Below are positions 51,537-63,392 of a stretch of 64,000 bases of DNA, piece by piece. A model generated the notes under the pieces. That model was not told the DNA's origin, ran no database searches, and saw nothing but the letters and a program-made list of their open reading frames with translations. The stretch is from Coffea arabica (lineage: Eukaryota; Streptophyta; Magnoliopsida; Gentianales; Rubiaceae), in assembly GCF_036785885.1 (NCBI RefSeq), contig NC_092317.1, positions 684,501-748,500 on the forward strand, read 5' to 3'. A program made the translations under genes and the position numbers. Positions within the stretch are counted from its first letter, which is position 1. Every line of letters starts with the position of its first letter.

Positions 51537-54500
51537 ATGAAAGAAATGGGGACTAAGAAATTCAAGGCCAAAACATCTGACGAAGACGTAGACGCCCTCA
51601 AATCCGAAGTAGCCTCATTCGCTTCTTCCATTGGCCTCTCTACTTCCGCTGCCCCCTCCTCGGGCTTCGACGATTCTGATTTTCGCAAGAAAGGCCCCCT
51701 TAAACCCCGACCCCAGAAACCCCATGATGGAAACAGGTCACCGCTGAGCAAGAGGGACAAACCCAAAAACAATCAGCAGGTGACGGAGACGAAAGGAATC
51801 AAATCCGACTCCAGACCCAAACCCAAACCTGGATTTCAACTCGAAAATGACGGTTCCAAATTTGCCACCGAGAAGTTCAAGAATTTACCTAAGCTTCCGC
51901 TGGTGAAAGCAAGTGCACTGGGGGTCTGGTACGTCGATGCTGCTGAGCTGGAGGAGAAAGTGGTAGGAGGGCCGGAAGCAAAGAAGAAAGTTGAGATTAA
52001 GAATTTGGAGGAATGGAAGGCTTTGGTGGAGAAGAAGAAGGAGCAGGGAGAGAGGTTGTTGGCTCAATTTGCGCGGGACTATGAGACTTCCAGAGGCCAA
52101 AGTGGAGATATTAAGATGCTCATTGCCACTCAGCGCTCTGGAACAGCTGTGGATAAGGTTTCTGCTTTTTCGGTTATGGTTGGAGATAACACGGTTGCTA
52201 ATATCAGATCGCTTGACGTGCTTTTGGGTAATTTTTTTTTCACCCGGGGCTGAGTTTTGAATTGCTTGGTACAGTCTCTTAGGTTACATTTCCTGTGAAT
52301 TTTTCCCCGGAGCGTGTTTGATTAATGGGATAGTTTTCAGCTTGCTATCATCTCCCTCTATTTTGTGTGTGTTTTCATTGATGAGAAAGGTATATTTTTT
52401 CTTAGTTGTCCTTGTTTACTAAAGGGCATGATAGTAATCGAAGAGAAGTGCTTATAGGATGGAGTATTAAGTCAATGGCAGCAAACTTAGTTCGGTAAAA
52501 AATGAGTAAAGTTTGATCTTGGCTATTTTTTTCTCCTTAGTCCTCTCTCTTTGAATTGAGGTAGATGAGGACAAAAGGAAGAAAGAAACAGCTGTATATT
52601 TTGCCCCAAGTAGTGCACCGCTTCACATTTTGTCTGCTGTTACGGTTGTTTTTCTTCAATATGGCAATCATGGTGGAGATATTTGTACCTTGTCAGTTCA
52701 TATTATGAAATTAAGTTTTTAGGGTATTCAAATATACTTTTCTTGAGGAATTGTAGATCAAAATCTGCAGATATTGCGTCATCTGATTTTTCTGATACAG
52801 GGAGGTCATTAGTGCATGTAGGATTATAATTCATCTGAATTACTTAATGAGCATGTGCTTCTTTACCTACCAAGCTAGCAATGATCTACCAGTTGGAATT
52901 CCTTGAGTTGCTTAAATTGTTTCAAGGGAATGATTTATATAGTAGTTATGCCTACATTTATCTGAAGTTTGTTATGTTTTGATTTACAGCTAACAAATAC
53001 CATATGCAGGAATGGTGACTTCAAAAATTGGAAAGCGCCATGCCTTGACAGCTTTTGAAGTACTGAAAGAGCTTTTTGTTTCTAGGTAAGCTTCATTCAT
53101 TATACTTTTATATCTAATTTGGTGAAGAAGCATTGCCTTCTCTTTGCCCTCTAGTCTCTTTTTTGTCATTCATATATAGCTATGGAAAAGAGAGTAGGCC
53201 TAAGGAAATGTATAATGATCTATTAGTTTTGCTTATTTATATTATTGGTTGCACATGTATGGATGGCCATACTGCGGTTCAGTGTAATATTAATTTGATA
53301 ATCTAGTGGGTTTATATAACACTCAACCATGTCTAAACTTATGTTTCCAGCTTGTTACCAGATCGTAAGCTAAAGACACTATTTCAGCGGCCTTTAAATC
53401 TTCTTCCTGAGACTAAAGATGGCTACTCTCTTCTACTTTTTTGGTATTGGGAGGAATGCCTAAAAGAAAGGTATTTTGCTATTGTGTCTTTGTGCATAGT
53501 CTACATTGTATTATCCAGGATAATAAGTTAAATCTAAAGATGATTTTTTAATTGGTGACTTTGTCTCTTTCTTTTCTGTTGAAGATTCAACTGATAGCTG
53601 TAATGGGTCGACATAGATGATATAAGATTATTAACAGAACTGAACTAGAGGCTGCATTATATAATTGGCAAACCAATCTAAATTTGACTTTACTGATGTA
53701 TGCCAATATTCCATTTGGTGTAGTCAAACATGATTAGATTAGATGAGATGTTCAGAATTTTTTGTATAGAATTGCTCACTCTCTGCTTTAAGAGGACTGG
53801 CGAGTTAAATATGTGATGCTTCTACAGAAATCTTGACTATTCATTAGTAATTTGTGGGTTGATTCATGGGGCGATTAGTGACCAATTAAAGTAGTTTCTG
53901 AGAGAGAGCATTTTAATACATCTTCAGTACTAAAATTTGTTTTTTTTTTTCCTTTTAAATCTTAATCCCATTGGAGTTGCTGAACTTACTTTTGCTGATT
54001 AGACAAATCCTATTGTTACTACAGGTATGAACGCTTTGTTTCTGCCATTGAAGAAGCATCAAGAGATGTTTTAGCAATACTTAAAGACAAGGCGCTGAAG
54101 GTGCTTGTTTCTGTAGTATATCTGCTATCAATGTTCTATTGCACATATATTTGTAATTGTTATCTATTTGAGCTCCAGTCTTTAACAGAATGTTCTGTTG
54201 TTGCTAGTGTTATAGAAACATTTAAGGTAAAATTTTGGAATTTCAGCAATGTTTTCTCTGGCAATTTTGTTGCTGATTGTGTTGTGTTCTGATTTTGAGT
54301 CATTCATGCTAAACATAATGCAAGACTTGGTTAACCTGTCCGTATTGTGTTACTATTTTGACAGACCATCTATACTCTGTTGAAGAGCAAACCAGAGCAA
54401 GAGCGTCGTTTGCTTTCTGCATTAGTGAATAAAGTATGTCTTCTTTGTTTGCTTTCTGCATTAGTTTCCATTTTAGGATTCCATTTCCTAGTACCATGGC

Positions 54501-57500
54501 CAAAATGAACCCCTGCCTCCATCATCTCTTCTAAATTGATGTTCCAATATCTTCTTGTCATTTCTCCCCATATCCCCCCTTTTTCAAAAAAGGGAGGAGG
54601 AACCCTGAACTGAAATATAAAATTGTTCCGATGGAACCTTCTGCCCTACTGTAGATTGGCCGTATATACACGACCCAAACCATTATTCTTTTCTATTTAT
54701 TTTACTAAATAAAATGGCCGAACTAAATCAAATAAAATAAGTAAAATAAGGTAATAAAAGAAATGAATCTCTTCTTATGAATCATTAAATCCTATAAAAG
54801 ATTGTTCTGACGGATCATGGAAATTTTTTAAAAGGAAAGAATCAAAAAAATTTCTGTGATGAAAACAGTTCTCTCCTCCTTAAAATCACTTGAAATAAAC
54901 ATCTCTTATCTCATGTTCATAGCATTTCAAGAGTGTGTATACCCTCTTGAGATAACTTTCTCTAGTTTTTTGGCTTGAATTCAGCTGGGTGATCCTGGAA
55001 AGAAAGCTGCATCCAATGCTGATTTTCATCTGTCAAAGCTTTTAGCGGACCATCCAAGCATGAAGGTGATCATTGTATTGACACTTTCAGCTTCTTTCTT
55101 AATTTAACATCTGTTTTGCTATTCTAATATATGTTTCTATTGTCTGTCTCTCCCCCTTGTATAACATCCTGGGTTCTAAAATTGAGCAAACCATGTGCAA
55201 AATATATATATATTTAACTGCCTCAGTTTTGGTCTTGGGATTTGATGTACTATGTTGACGCTTTTATTAAACTGGTTTATTTGACTTTTCTAATTTGCTA
55301 TTCTAAACTCGTGAACATCTTATCAATTGTAACAGGCTGTGGTTATTGATGAAGTGGACAATTTTCTTTTCCGGCCTCATCTTGGGTTACAAGCCAAATT
55401 TTATGCTGTATGTCCCAAATGCTCTTTATTCTTTTAATTTCTTTTGAGGTGTTTGCTTTATGTTTACCGAGACAATTGCCCATATACTTCATTTTATCTA
55501 CATGATTTGCGAGAAAATTCAAATCTACGATTTCTGTTATGCGTGGATTGGATATTGTGCCATGAGTAACATAATAAGTTTGTCTCAGATAATCTCTTTT
55601 TTGTGTATTTTAGTTATACTTTCATAGCTTCAGCTTATTTATTCAATCTTGACTGATTTGATGTCAATAATACTTGGGCCTTTATTCTTATTATACATTA
55701 GCTGATATCTTTAGTTTATGGTTTCATGTCCAATGTTTGTCAGTTAGTTGACCAAAAGTCTTTAATAGTAGTCCCTTTTTTTGTACACAGTATAATATCT
55801 ATGCTATTTGCTTTCACATTTCAGGTTACTAGTGCTTTAGGAGTGTATCATACACTACTTTCAGTATGCCATTCCTAGATGTTTTATTTCAGTATGCTAG
55901 ACGTTTTAGCTTCAGTGTTCAAGTATAGTGTTTCTCTGCTGCATTTGTTGATATTTGTGTTTCTGAGTGAACTTCATTTATCTAATGCTGTCCGTGTACA
56001 GGTTAACTTCTTAAGCCAAATTCGTTTAAGTCACAAGGGAGATGGGCCGAAAGTGGCAAAGCGTTTGATCGAGGTGTATTTTGCACTATTTAAGGTATGG
56101 AAAAAAAGTGTTGTGCTTGTTTTCTTTTATGAAGTTAAGGATTTCAAAGTTGTAGTCAATTAACATGTAAGACATGTTAGTCTTGTGCAACAAGTTAATA
56201 TGCAAGTCTCTGTTTCAGGTATTGATTTCTGATGCCAATAGGGAGCATGGGACGGACAAATGCAGTAAAGAAAAAACTAGAAAAATTTCTAGTTCAAAAT
56301 GTAATCCAAAGAACGCTACGCCAGAATCTCATGTTGAGATGGATTCCCGGTTATTAACAGCTCTTTTAACAGTTAGTATAGATTAATTTCTTTCTCTTCT
56401 TTATTATTTGATGATTGCAAACATATAAGTAGAAGAAACTGCTAAAGTTGGATTTGTACTTTTTTCTGGGATCATGTAGTATCAGCTAGAAGTTTCAAGG
56501 CCTTTTTATCTTTTGAAAGCCATAGAGTAAGAAAATGCTAATATTTGTGGTAAGCTATTGTACAAATTTAGGCGTACTCTTTATAAATGCTTCTAATTTT
56601 TGGCACTTACCATGTAATTATCTTATGTAGAATTCTGGCACTGTTTCTTGTTTTTCCCTCCCTACACACCTTGCTTCAACTAAGTTGCCTTAGATTAGTT
56701 CAAAGACAGTGAATGTTTTGTAGGTTACTCCTAACTAATGTTTTGCTCTTTCTCAAGTACGAAGAAAAATATTCTACACTTTATTTAGTATATGTTTGTT
56801 ATGAAGAATCAACTTTTCTCTATATAATTTTTTTGAACTAATTCTTCCAAGTTGGTGCTGTGTTTTGTGACTAAAGGATCCAACTTGAAAGTGAATTGAA
56901 GTAGTTGGGAAAGTGTTATTGAGAATTGGTGATGAAGCAGGCACTAAATTAAACATACCTATGTGTTAAAATGTGGGTGTGATTAATCAAGTGGTACAGG
57001 ATTTGTCTGAACCAGCGTGCTTGCAGATAATTATTATACCAGTTCATCATGCTGCTTGTGGTTATCGCCTTATATGGTGTTGAAAGATACTTTGGGCACT
57101 TCGTATAAGTTCTCTTTCTTCCATTGCAGGGTGTGAATAGAGCGTTTCCTTTTGTTTCTAGCGATGAATCTGACAAGATTATTGAAACCCAGACGCCAAT
57201 CTTATTTCAGCTGGTAAGCTTAGTTCCTAATTGCCCAGAAAGAATGAAAATTTTATGCAGATAGTATAATGTGGTGTTCCTCCTTTCAAAAATTTGTTTG
57301 CCCTTTTTAGGTTCATTCTAGGAGCTTTAATGTGGGAGTTCAAGCATTAATGCTTCTTGACAAGATCTCTACCAGAAATCAAATTGTTAGTGATAGATTC
57401 TACCGAGCCTTATATTCAAAACTCTTGCTACCAGCTGCCATGAACTCTTCAAAGGTGAGTTGAGTTGTAGTAGTTCTTAGAAAGTTTCTGCCAGTTTATT

Positions 57501-60402
57501 TGTTATGTTCGTGTTTCAACGCTTTCTGAAGTGATGCTTTTGTGGTGTGTCAAGTGTACTATAATTCCTCAATGTTCCATTGTTTAAACCATTTAGACAT
57601 GAAATGATGTGAGATGAGAAAGCAAAATGATGGGTATGCTGTTTTGTTTAATTGTTCTAAATGTCTGACTTGTTCGGACTGATAGTCTTCCCTCTCACAC
57701 ATTCTGTGATGAACAGTAAAATTGCTTAATGCATGTGGTCTTATTATTGATACGGATTTCTATGAGCTTATAATTAGGACTATAGAGAATTTTTGTCAAA
57801 AGGCTTCCAAGAGAATGCATTGTGTACAGGGCAAAGGAACTAGTAGTTGCGGCACCTAGGAGCAGTTATTTGAATTCCACTTTCCAACTGGTCATGCCAA
57901 TGAATTGTTTGTAGAGTATGATTGCATGTACCTGAGCACAAATACTACACTGGACATTGTTTCTAAATGTAAACTATTGCTGTCTTTTATAGTTTCCCTC
58001 TTCCCTCCAGTATCAGATATTGTATCTGATGAATGGACTTTTCCCTTGGACATAAAAACTGAATTCTTGTTGTCTTTTCTTCTGGTTGGCTTGCTGCTGC
58101 TGTCTTATCTTCTATTGAAATGCAAGCTTGCAAATCAGCCTGTTTTGGATTATTATTTGACACTTTGCCTTGCAAGTTTTGTGTTTTCTAGTTCCACTTC
58201 TATCTGGAACATAATTTCAGCATGATCAAGTGGCTTTTTGAAAATATTTCCTCATTTGCTCTTGAATGCTTTCTTTACTCGTGTAGATTTATTGGAGAGG
58301 GTCCTAATTGTACCACTTCTTGACTATGATATGTATTCAATGTGTTAATCTTCAGGAGGAAATGTTTATTGGGCTACTTCTAAGGGCGATGAAAAATGAC
58401 ATCAATCTAAGGAGGGTCGCTGCTTTCTCTAAGCGTTTGTTACAGGTTTGTGATAGCGTTGATTTTTTATTTGCTTGTGGTTTTTGACTCAATTTAGTTC
58501 GTTAAGTAAATAATTGTCAAGGGAATCCTTGACCTCGAGGAATCTTAAGTTGAGAACTATTTGGATTACTCTGCCTTCTGCAACTCATAATTGAGGATAT
58601 ACTGTGACCGTTCTACAGGTTGCTCTTCAGCAGCCACCTCAATATGCATGTGGATGTCTTTTCCTCCTCTCTGAAGTTCTTAAAGCAAGACCGCCCCTTT
58701 GGTATGGCTACACATACACGATATTCTTCTGCCTTCTGTAAAGAAAATAAATATTCTACTTGTTTTTACCTAGTTTTGTATGCTTCTTAGTACTCCACTT
58801 TATAGCTCCCAAAGTTGAAGATATAACTTTATCATGCAGGAATATAGTGCTTCAGAATGAGTTGATTGATGAGGACTTTGAGCATTTTGAAGACGTGCTG
58901 GAGGACGATGAATATGCAGCCAATCCAAAACAAAATGAAATGGTTGAATCAGCTAATGCTCAGGGTGGTGCTGCTATTGACATGGATTCTGATGCCTTAC
59001 CCTGTGAAGATGGCTCTGCACCTTCTGATTCTAAAGGCAAGGCTTCAGATGATGCAAATGATCTACTTCTGGAAGGTGGTCAACGTAAACTTCAGGGTTC
59101 CAAGCCAATGGCTGATGGTAGTGGGCTTGCGTCTGAAGTGACAACTATTAGGACCACTTCCCCTGGAGGTTACAGCCCACGACACAGGGAACCTTTATAC
59201 TGGTACTTAAAGCGTGTTTTGTTGCTTAACTTTGGATGTCCTCCTGTTTAAGTTGGATCTGCTGTATTTTGAAGCTATTTTGATTCTCTGTTTCTTGAGT
59301 AAATGTAACTGGCATAAAATATGCCAATTCGGCCATTTATATTTATACTTGCTATATTGTGCAGAACAACAGCATACGCTTTTCATAATCACTTTTCAAT
59401 GATGATCTGCTTTTTGGCTTGACAGTAATGCAGATCGTGCTAGTTGGTGGGAGTTGAGAGTATTGGCATCACACGTGCACCCATCTGTTGCTACCATGGC
59501 CAACACACTTCTTTCTGGGGCCAACATTGTTTACAATGGCAACCCTCTTAATGATCTTTCACTTACCGCCTTTCTGGACAAGTTCATTGAAAAGAAACCA
59601 AAACAGAGCACATGGCACGGTGCCTCCGAAATTGAACCTACCAAAAAGGTCAGTTGTCAATTCTATATTACTAGCTCAATTGGTCTTTGCTCTGGAGGCA
59701 TGGCATGCTGCATTGTGGAGATTTTTCTGCCCAACACTGTTATTCTTTGTCCTGCAGCTTGACACGAACAACCTGTTGATTGGACCTGAAATTCTCTCAC
59801 TGGCAGAAAGTGATGTGCCTCCGGAGGATCTTGTGTTCCATAGGTTCTACACCAACAAGATGCATTCCTCCAATAAACCAAAAAAGAAGAAGAAGAAGAA
59901 AGGAGCAGAGGACGAAATTGCTGAAGAGTTGTACGCCGTTGATGGTGAAGATGATGAAAGCGACAATGAAGCGATTGAGAACATGTTGGATTCATCAAAT
60001 CCTCCTTTGGAAAATGATGGAGAGTATGATTACGATGATTTGGACAACATAGCCAATGAAGATGATGACGAGCTAATTGGTCAGGTAAGTGATGAGGAGC
60101 CGGATCTCCCTTCTCATGTTGCTGGTGGTGAACTCGAGGGTTCTGAGATCAGCGGCTGGGAAGATGATGATGGTGTTGATGTAGGATTAGGAGAAGCAGA
60201 TGATGGGAGTAGTGATGAGGACAGCTTCGACGAGAGGGGGAGGAAAGGAAAATCAAAATCACGTAGGAATGCTTTGGCATCGCCTTTTGCAAGCATGGAA
60301 GAATATGAGCATCTCATCATCAATGACGGAACTCCAGAAACAGAGGTTCCCAATCAGAAGAAGCATGTAAGGACCAAAAAGAAAAGGAGGACGTCCAAGT
60401 GA
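51537..60402 (+). CDS. SWA2: SWA2 / NOC1 / CEBPZ homologue, CBF/Mak21 family, 1,020 aa
   Basis: NOC1/Mak21 acts in the nucleolus in early 60S ribosome assembly, paired with NOC2; Arabidopsis SLOW WALKER2 is needed for gametophyte divisions. Exons: 51537-52227, 53010-53085, 53351-53470, 54025-54100, 54365-54433, 54985-55065, 55336-55407, 56002-56094, 56219-56371, 57130-57213, 57311-57454, 58356-58445, 58619-58701, 58840-59202, 59426-59648, 59758-60402; all in frame. The basic N-terminus is followed by alpha-helical repeats. The CBF/Mak21 domain spans about residues 480-790 (from [17 protein letters not shown] through [17 protein letters not shown]). The C-terminus has a lysine run ([10 protein letters not shown]), long acidic stretches and a basic end KKKRRTSK. 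Length agrees with the Arabidopsis protein (about 1,040). The ATG at 51537 is used; a second Met lies three codons later. Confidence 0.95.
54409..54465. repeat. 18-bp duplication at the plastid-insert junction
   Basis: TTTGCTTTCTGCATTAGT occurs in exon 5 of SWA2 at 54409-54426 and again in the intron at 54448-54465. The second copy ends two bases before the plastid-derived sequence begins at 54468. This looks like templated filler copied from the adjacent exon during end joining. Confidence 0.85.
54468..54890 (-). other. Plastid DNA insert (NUPT) with rps2 start, in SWA2 intron 5
   Basis: On the - strand, 54561-54468 encodes [20 protein letters not shown] and the next 11 residues to WNPKM, which I recognise as the first 31 residues of plastid ribosomal protein S2. 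The match stops abruptly at codon 31. Upstream of that start (higher + coordinates) lies AT-rich non-coding sequence that resembles the plastid rpoC2-rps2 spacer; its outer boundary is judged only roughly at about 54890. The insert lies in an intron, antisense to SWA2, and leaves exons 5 and 6 intact. rps2 here is a non-functional fragment. Confidence 0.85.
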
Positions 60403-60854
60403 GGGATCGTTCTAACATGTTTTGCAGATCTTCGCAAATGTTGTCGTTGAGCTTTCTTACGTATTGCCATGTGTAATGGGGTTTGTCCCCTTGAAATTTT
60501 GCTATAGCCGCAATGGTCGTCCTGCTGAGTTGTATATTTTCAAATTGTGGTACTATATCACAACTAGAGAAATGAAAAGAAACAGATGCATAATCCAGTG
60601 GTAATTTTGATTGGGTCGGCAAGAAATGAGATGACGAGCAAACTTCTAAAGCATTCATTTTTGGTACAAAAGACGGTAATGATATCAAATAAAATAAGCT
60701 CGAGGTAAGAGAGTTTACGAAACGAGGCAAGTATAAGCCCCTTAAATCCATCCTCTTCCAAAGGGTCCAGATAAATCAAAGCACTTTTAAAGCGTTCAAG
60801 ACAAATTTACTACTGCTTGCTATTATATTCAGTACATCGAACTAGCGAATCCCC

Positions 60855-60887
<33 letters not shown>

Positions 60888-60983
60888 CTCGTGACTTCAT
60901 TGGAGGAGCAAGAGTACAGCCCAGACACTCAGAAATCGCCATCGTTAGGAGCAAGTTGATGTTACTGTGGACACAGGCACCGC
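60403..60983. other. Spacer between convergent SWA2 and HSP17 genes
   Basis: 581 bases that must hold both 3' UTRs and terminators. A 29-base poly-A run (60855-60883) lies nearer the heat-shock gene. No gene is seen; open frames here are antisense shadows of UTR. Confidence 0.6.
60855..60883. repeat. Poly-A tract (29 bases)
   Basis: Uninterrupted A run on the + strand in the spacer of the convergent gene pair. No retroposon body or flanking duplication could be assigned to it. Confidence 0.85.
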
Positions 60984-61588
60984 CTAGGAAATAGCAACTT
61001 GAACGGTCTTGGACTTGGGTGGAGGAGGCAGCTTCTCCACAGTCACGGTCAAGACCCCATTTTCACATTTGGCAGAAATGGCAGACGCATTAGCATTGTC
61101 GGGTAATCTGAACTTCCTCGACAACTTCTGGGGTGCACTCCTCTCCAACCTTATGTACTTGCAGCCTTCCTCTTCGCCATCTTCACGCTTCCTCTTCCCA
61201 TTACTCCGGATCACCAATGTGTTCTCATCTTCCAAAGTCACCTGCTCCCAAAGACAAATACATTGTCAGCCAGCATACTACTTCATTAGTATGTAGCTTT
61301 CCTTTTGGCCTGAAAACAGTAGCAGTAGTAGTAGTAATGGCATAATTGGGGATGTAGTATTATTACCTGAATGTCAGACTTGGACAAGCCAGGAACATCC
61401 ACGTAGAAGACGTAAGCCTTGGGCGAATCAAGAATGTCAACTGCTGGGAGGGAACCTACTCCTCCCCTGCTGTCATTGGCAACACTGCCAGCCCCTTCCC
61501 CTGCCCGGGAAGACGAATTGAGCAAGAATTTGTCAAGGGTTTCTGGGAAATTGAAAAGATGATTTATTGCTTCCACCACAGTGCTCAT
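60984..61588 (-). CDS. HSP17.4-CIII: Class III cytosolic small heat-shock protein (HSP17.4-CIII-like), 159 aa
   Basis: Exons 61588-61367 and 61241-60984 join in phase 0 (CAG|GTAATA donor; exon 2 starts GTG ACT TTG). Small HSPs are ATP-independent chaperones that hold unfolding proteins. The product starts [20 protein letters not shown], followed by a Gly/Ser-rich segment and an alpha-crystallin domain from about residue 50 ([20 protein letters not shown], then [20 protein letters not shown]). An Arg-rich KRKRED loop and the [12 protein letters not shown] motif follow, and the protein ends KTVQVAIS. The single intron, the N-terminal [10 protein letters not shown] and the KRKRED loop match the class III type as I know it from Arabidopsis; class I and II genes normally lack introns. 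There is no targeting peptide. Confidence 0.94.
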
Positions 61589-63099
61589 GTTGTGCTGTGA
61601 TGCCTTAGAACCAAGCTGCCCAGAAACCGAATGAATGAATGCTGCTACTTCTAAGAAGTGTAATTGATTTGCACGAAGTCAAGTTGCTTTAGAACCATGG
61701 AGGAGTAGCTGGTCTGGAGCTTGGAGGAGTAATTAAGGGGAATGGAGGAAAGTTCGAGAGGGCAGCATTGAAAAAGTCTAGAAGTCTCCCGACTCATTGC
61801 AGAGTATCGGCATCGGAGGGACACTTGGATTGGGGCCATCACTATCAGCAACGTTTGTGCGTCCACGTTTCAAAATTTGGTAGCCAAGCAATGACTATCA
61901 ATAACCTTTTTTATATATCGAATGATTTGTGCTAAAAAATAATAATAAAAAATCTCTGCTGACTCCTGACACCGCACCGTTCTTTTTTGCTTAATGGAAT
62001 GACACAATAATATAACTTATGAAATATTTTATGAGACGAATTTGCCCCTTCATGAATTCATCACTATCTCTCTCTATTTTGTCTCTTTAATCCACTTAGT
62101 TCTCCTCACTCTTAACTTAATGTTAAATTATTGTACAACAAATGATGGAAGAAATAAAAGACCGTTCAATTATGAACTGTTTGGTAATCCTCGACTAAAA
62201 TACTAGATTTTGTGAGTTGCTTATTGCTTTTTTAGTTTGTTCATTATTTTTTATGTTAATTTCTATAACTTTGAACAATTTCATACTTTTCCTTTTTTCT
62301 TTTCTAATATTTAAGACTTTGTCATCAAGAGTGTAAAAGTCTCCACAAAAATAATACAAAATGATCATTAAATTATGCATCGAGGGCAATTTTGACATTT
62401 AATTTGTCAGAGAATGTAATGCATAGGTATTTATGTCATTTTCAATAATAATAGGTAAGAGCGGAGTGCTAGAAACTTTTTTTTTTTTTAGAATGTAAGT
62501 ATCATTTGCCTATTATTTTTTGGTTAATTCACTTTGCATTTTTCACATATACTCGAATGTCTACTTTGAACCTTGAAACTTAATTTGCACTAATTAAATT
62601 CATAATATATAAAATTTTTGTCTCGCCTAATTAGAATTATCGACATAAGCGAGACAACTTTTTACATTTAGGTGGAACAAATTTTATATTATAAAGACTA
62701 ATTAAAGTGGATATCTTTATATTTTAGGAACTAAAATGTGGTATAGTTTATGCTTTAGGAATTGAAGTGTTCTATTTTAAAGTTCGTCCCACCCTAAAGT
62801 TTAGAAAAATAATCATCATAATTAAGCAGAAGCGCCATGTGGATAGTTTGGACGAATCCAACAAACCCATTTGGATCAATGTATATGGTGCCCGAGCTGC
62901 ATCATGCGCCTAATTTTACAACACTCCTTTGATGGTTTCAAACGAAATATTCCACCGGGTAGATCCATCAGAGCATGAAATTTACACAAATTTAAAGGCA
63001 ACTTGATCTGAAAACACGGCGGAGATATACTACTACTACTACTAAAAGCATATACTGCCAAAGTCGCCGGAAAGCTTAACTGGCCACAGATCAATAATG
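61589..63099. other. Intergenic between HSP17 promoter and SAUR fragment
   Basis: The first 300 bases are the heat-shock gene promoter. The remainder, about 61900-62870, is AT-rich. A short hairpin is formed by GTCTCGCC near 62620 and GCGAGAC near 62649. No gene is supported. Confidence 0.5.
61748..61760 (-). promoter_or_regulatory. Heat-shock element upstream of the small HSP gene
   Basis: GAAAGTTCGAGAG contains a perfect GAAnnTTC dimer and a third GAn unit at correct spacing, about 160 bases upstream of the start codon. This fits binding by heat-shock factor trimers. A second, weaker match with TTCnnGA spacing lies near 61775. Confidence 0.5.
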
Positions 63100-63392
63100 C
63101 TAATAATGTTTAGCTGCGGGTGGAATCTTGAGCACCTTTGGATTGTTGGCTCTTTTAGGAGTAACAGTCATCCGTTCCGCGAAAGCTTTAGCTTCACAAG
63201 AAGGGATCTTGAGAACGCCTTGACTAGTGAATCCGTACTCCTCAGCTGATCTACGCAACAACTCCAAGAAAAAGCTGCGCTTCACCATTCATACCCACTG
63301 AAACTGGAATTAATATAACCTCTTGGCGTTAGAGCAGGTGGTGATCTTAATCTTCTCAGCCGTCTTATATTTGCTCCGAAACTATTCATCAT
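63100..63392 (-). pseudogene. SAUR (small auxin-up RNA) gene, frameshifted
   Basis: The - strand from 63392 reads MMNSFGANIRRLRRLRSPPA and then LTPRGYI. After this the frame must shift to continue the typical SAUR phrase IPVSVGMNGEAQ, and shift again to read FFLELLRRSAEEYGFTSQGV and LKIPSCEAKAFAE. These pieces match the order of a SAUR protein (basic N-terminus, GY-x-PVxVG, LLxxAEEEYGF, G-L-x-IPC). Besides the two frameshifts, about 10-14 residues that normally lie between the VG and LELL blocks are missing, and the IPCE motif has an added Ser. SAUR genes lack introns, so splicing is an unlikely explanation. It is probably a broken copy. Confidence 0.6.

Noticed and set aside
54309-54561. A functional rps2 gene on the - strand
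   Set aside because: Only the first 31 codons match plastid S2 before the junction; the rest is SWA2 exon/intron sequence.
59663-60353. Antisense open frames over the last SWA2 exon
   Set aside because: Shadows of a long acidic coding exon; the + strand frame is the known gene.
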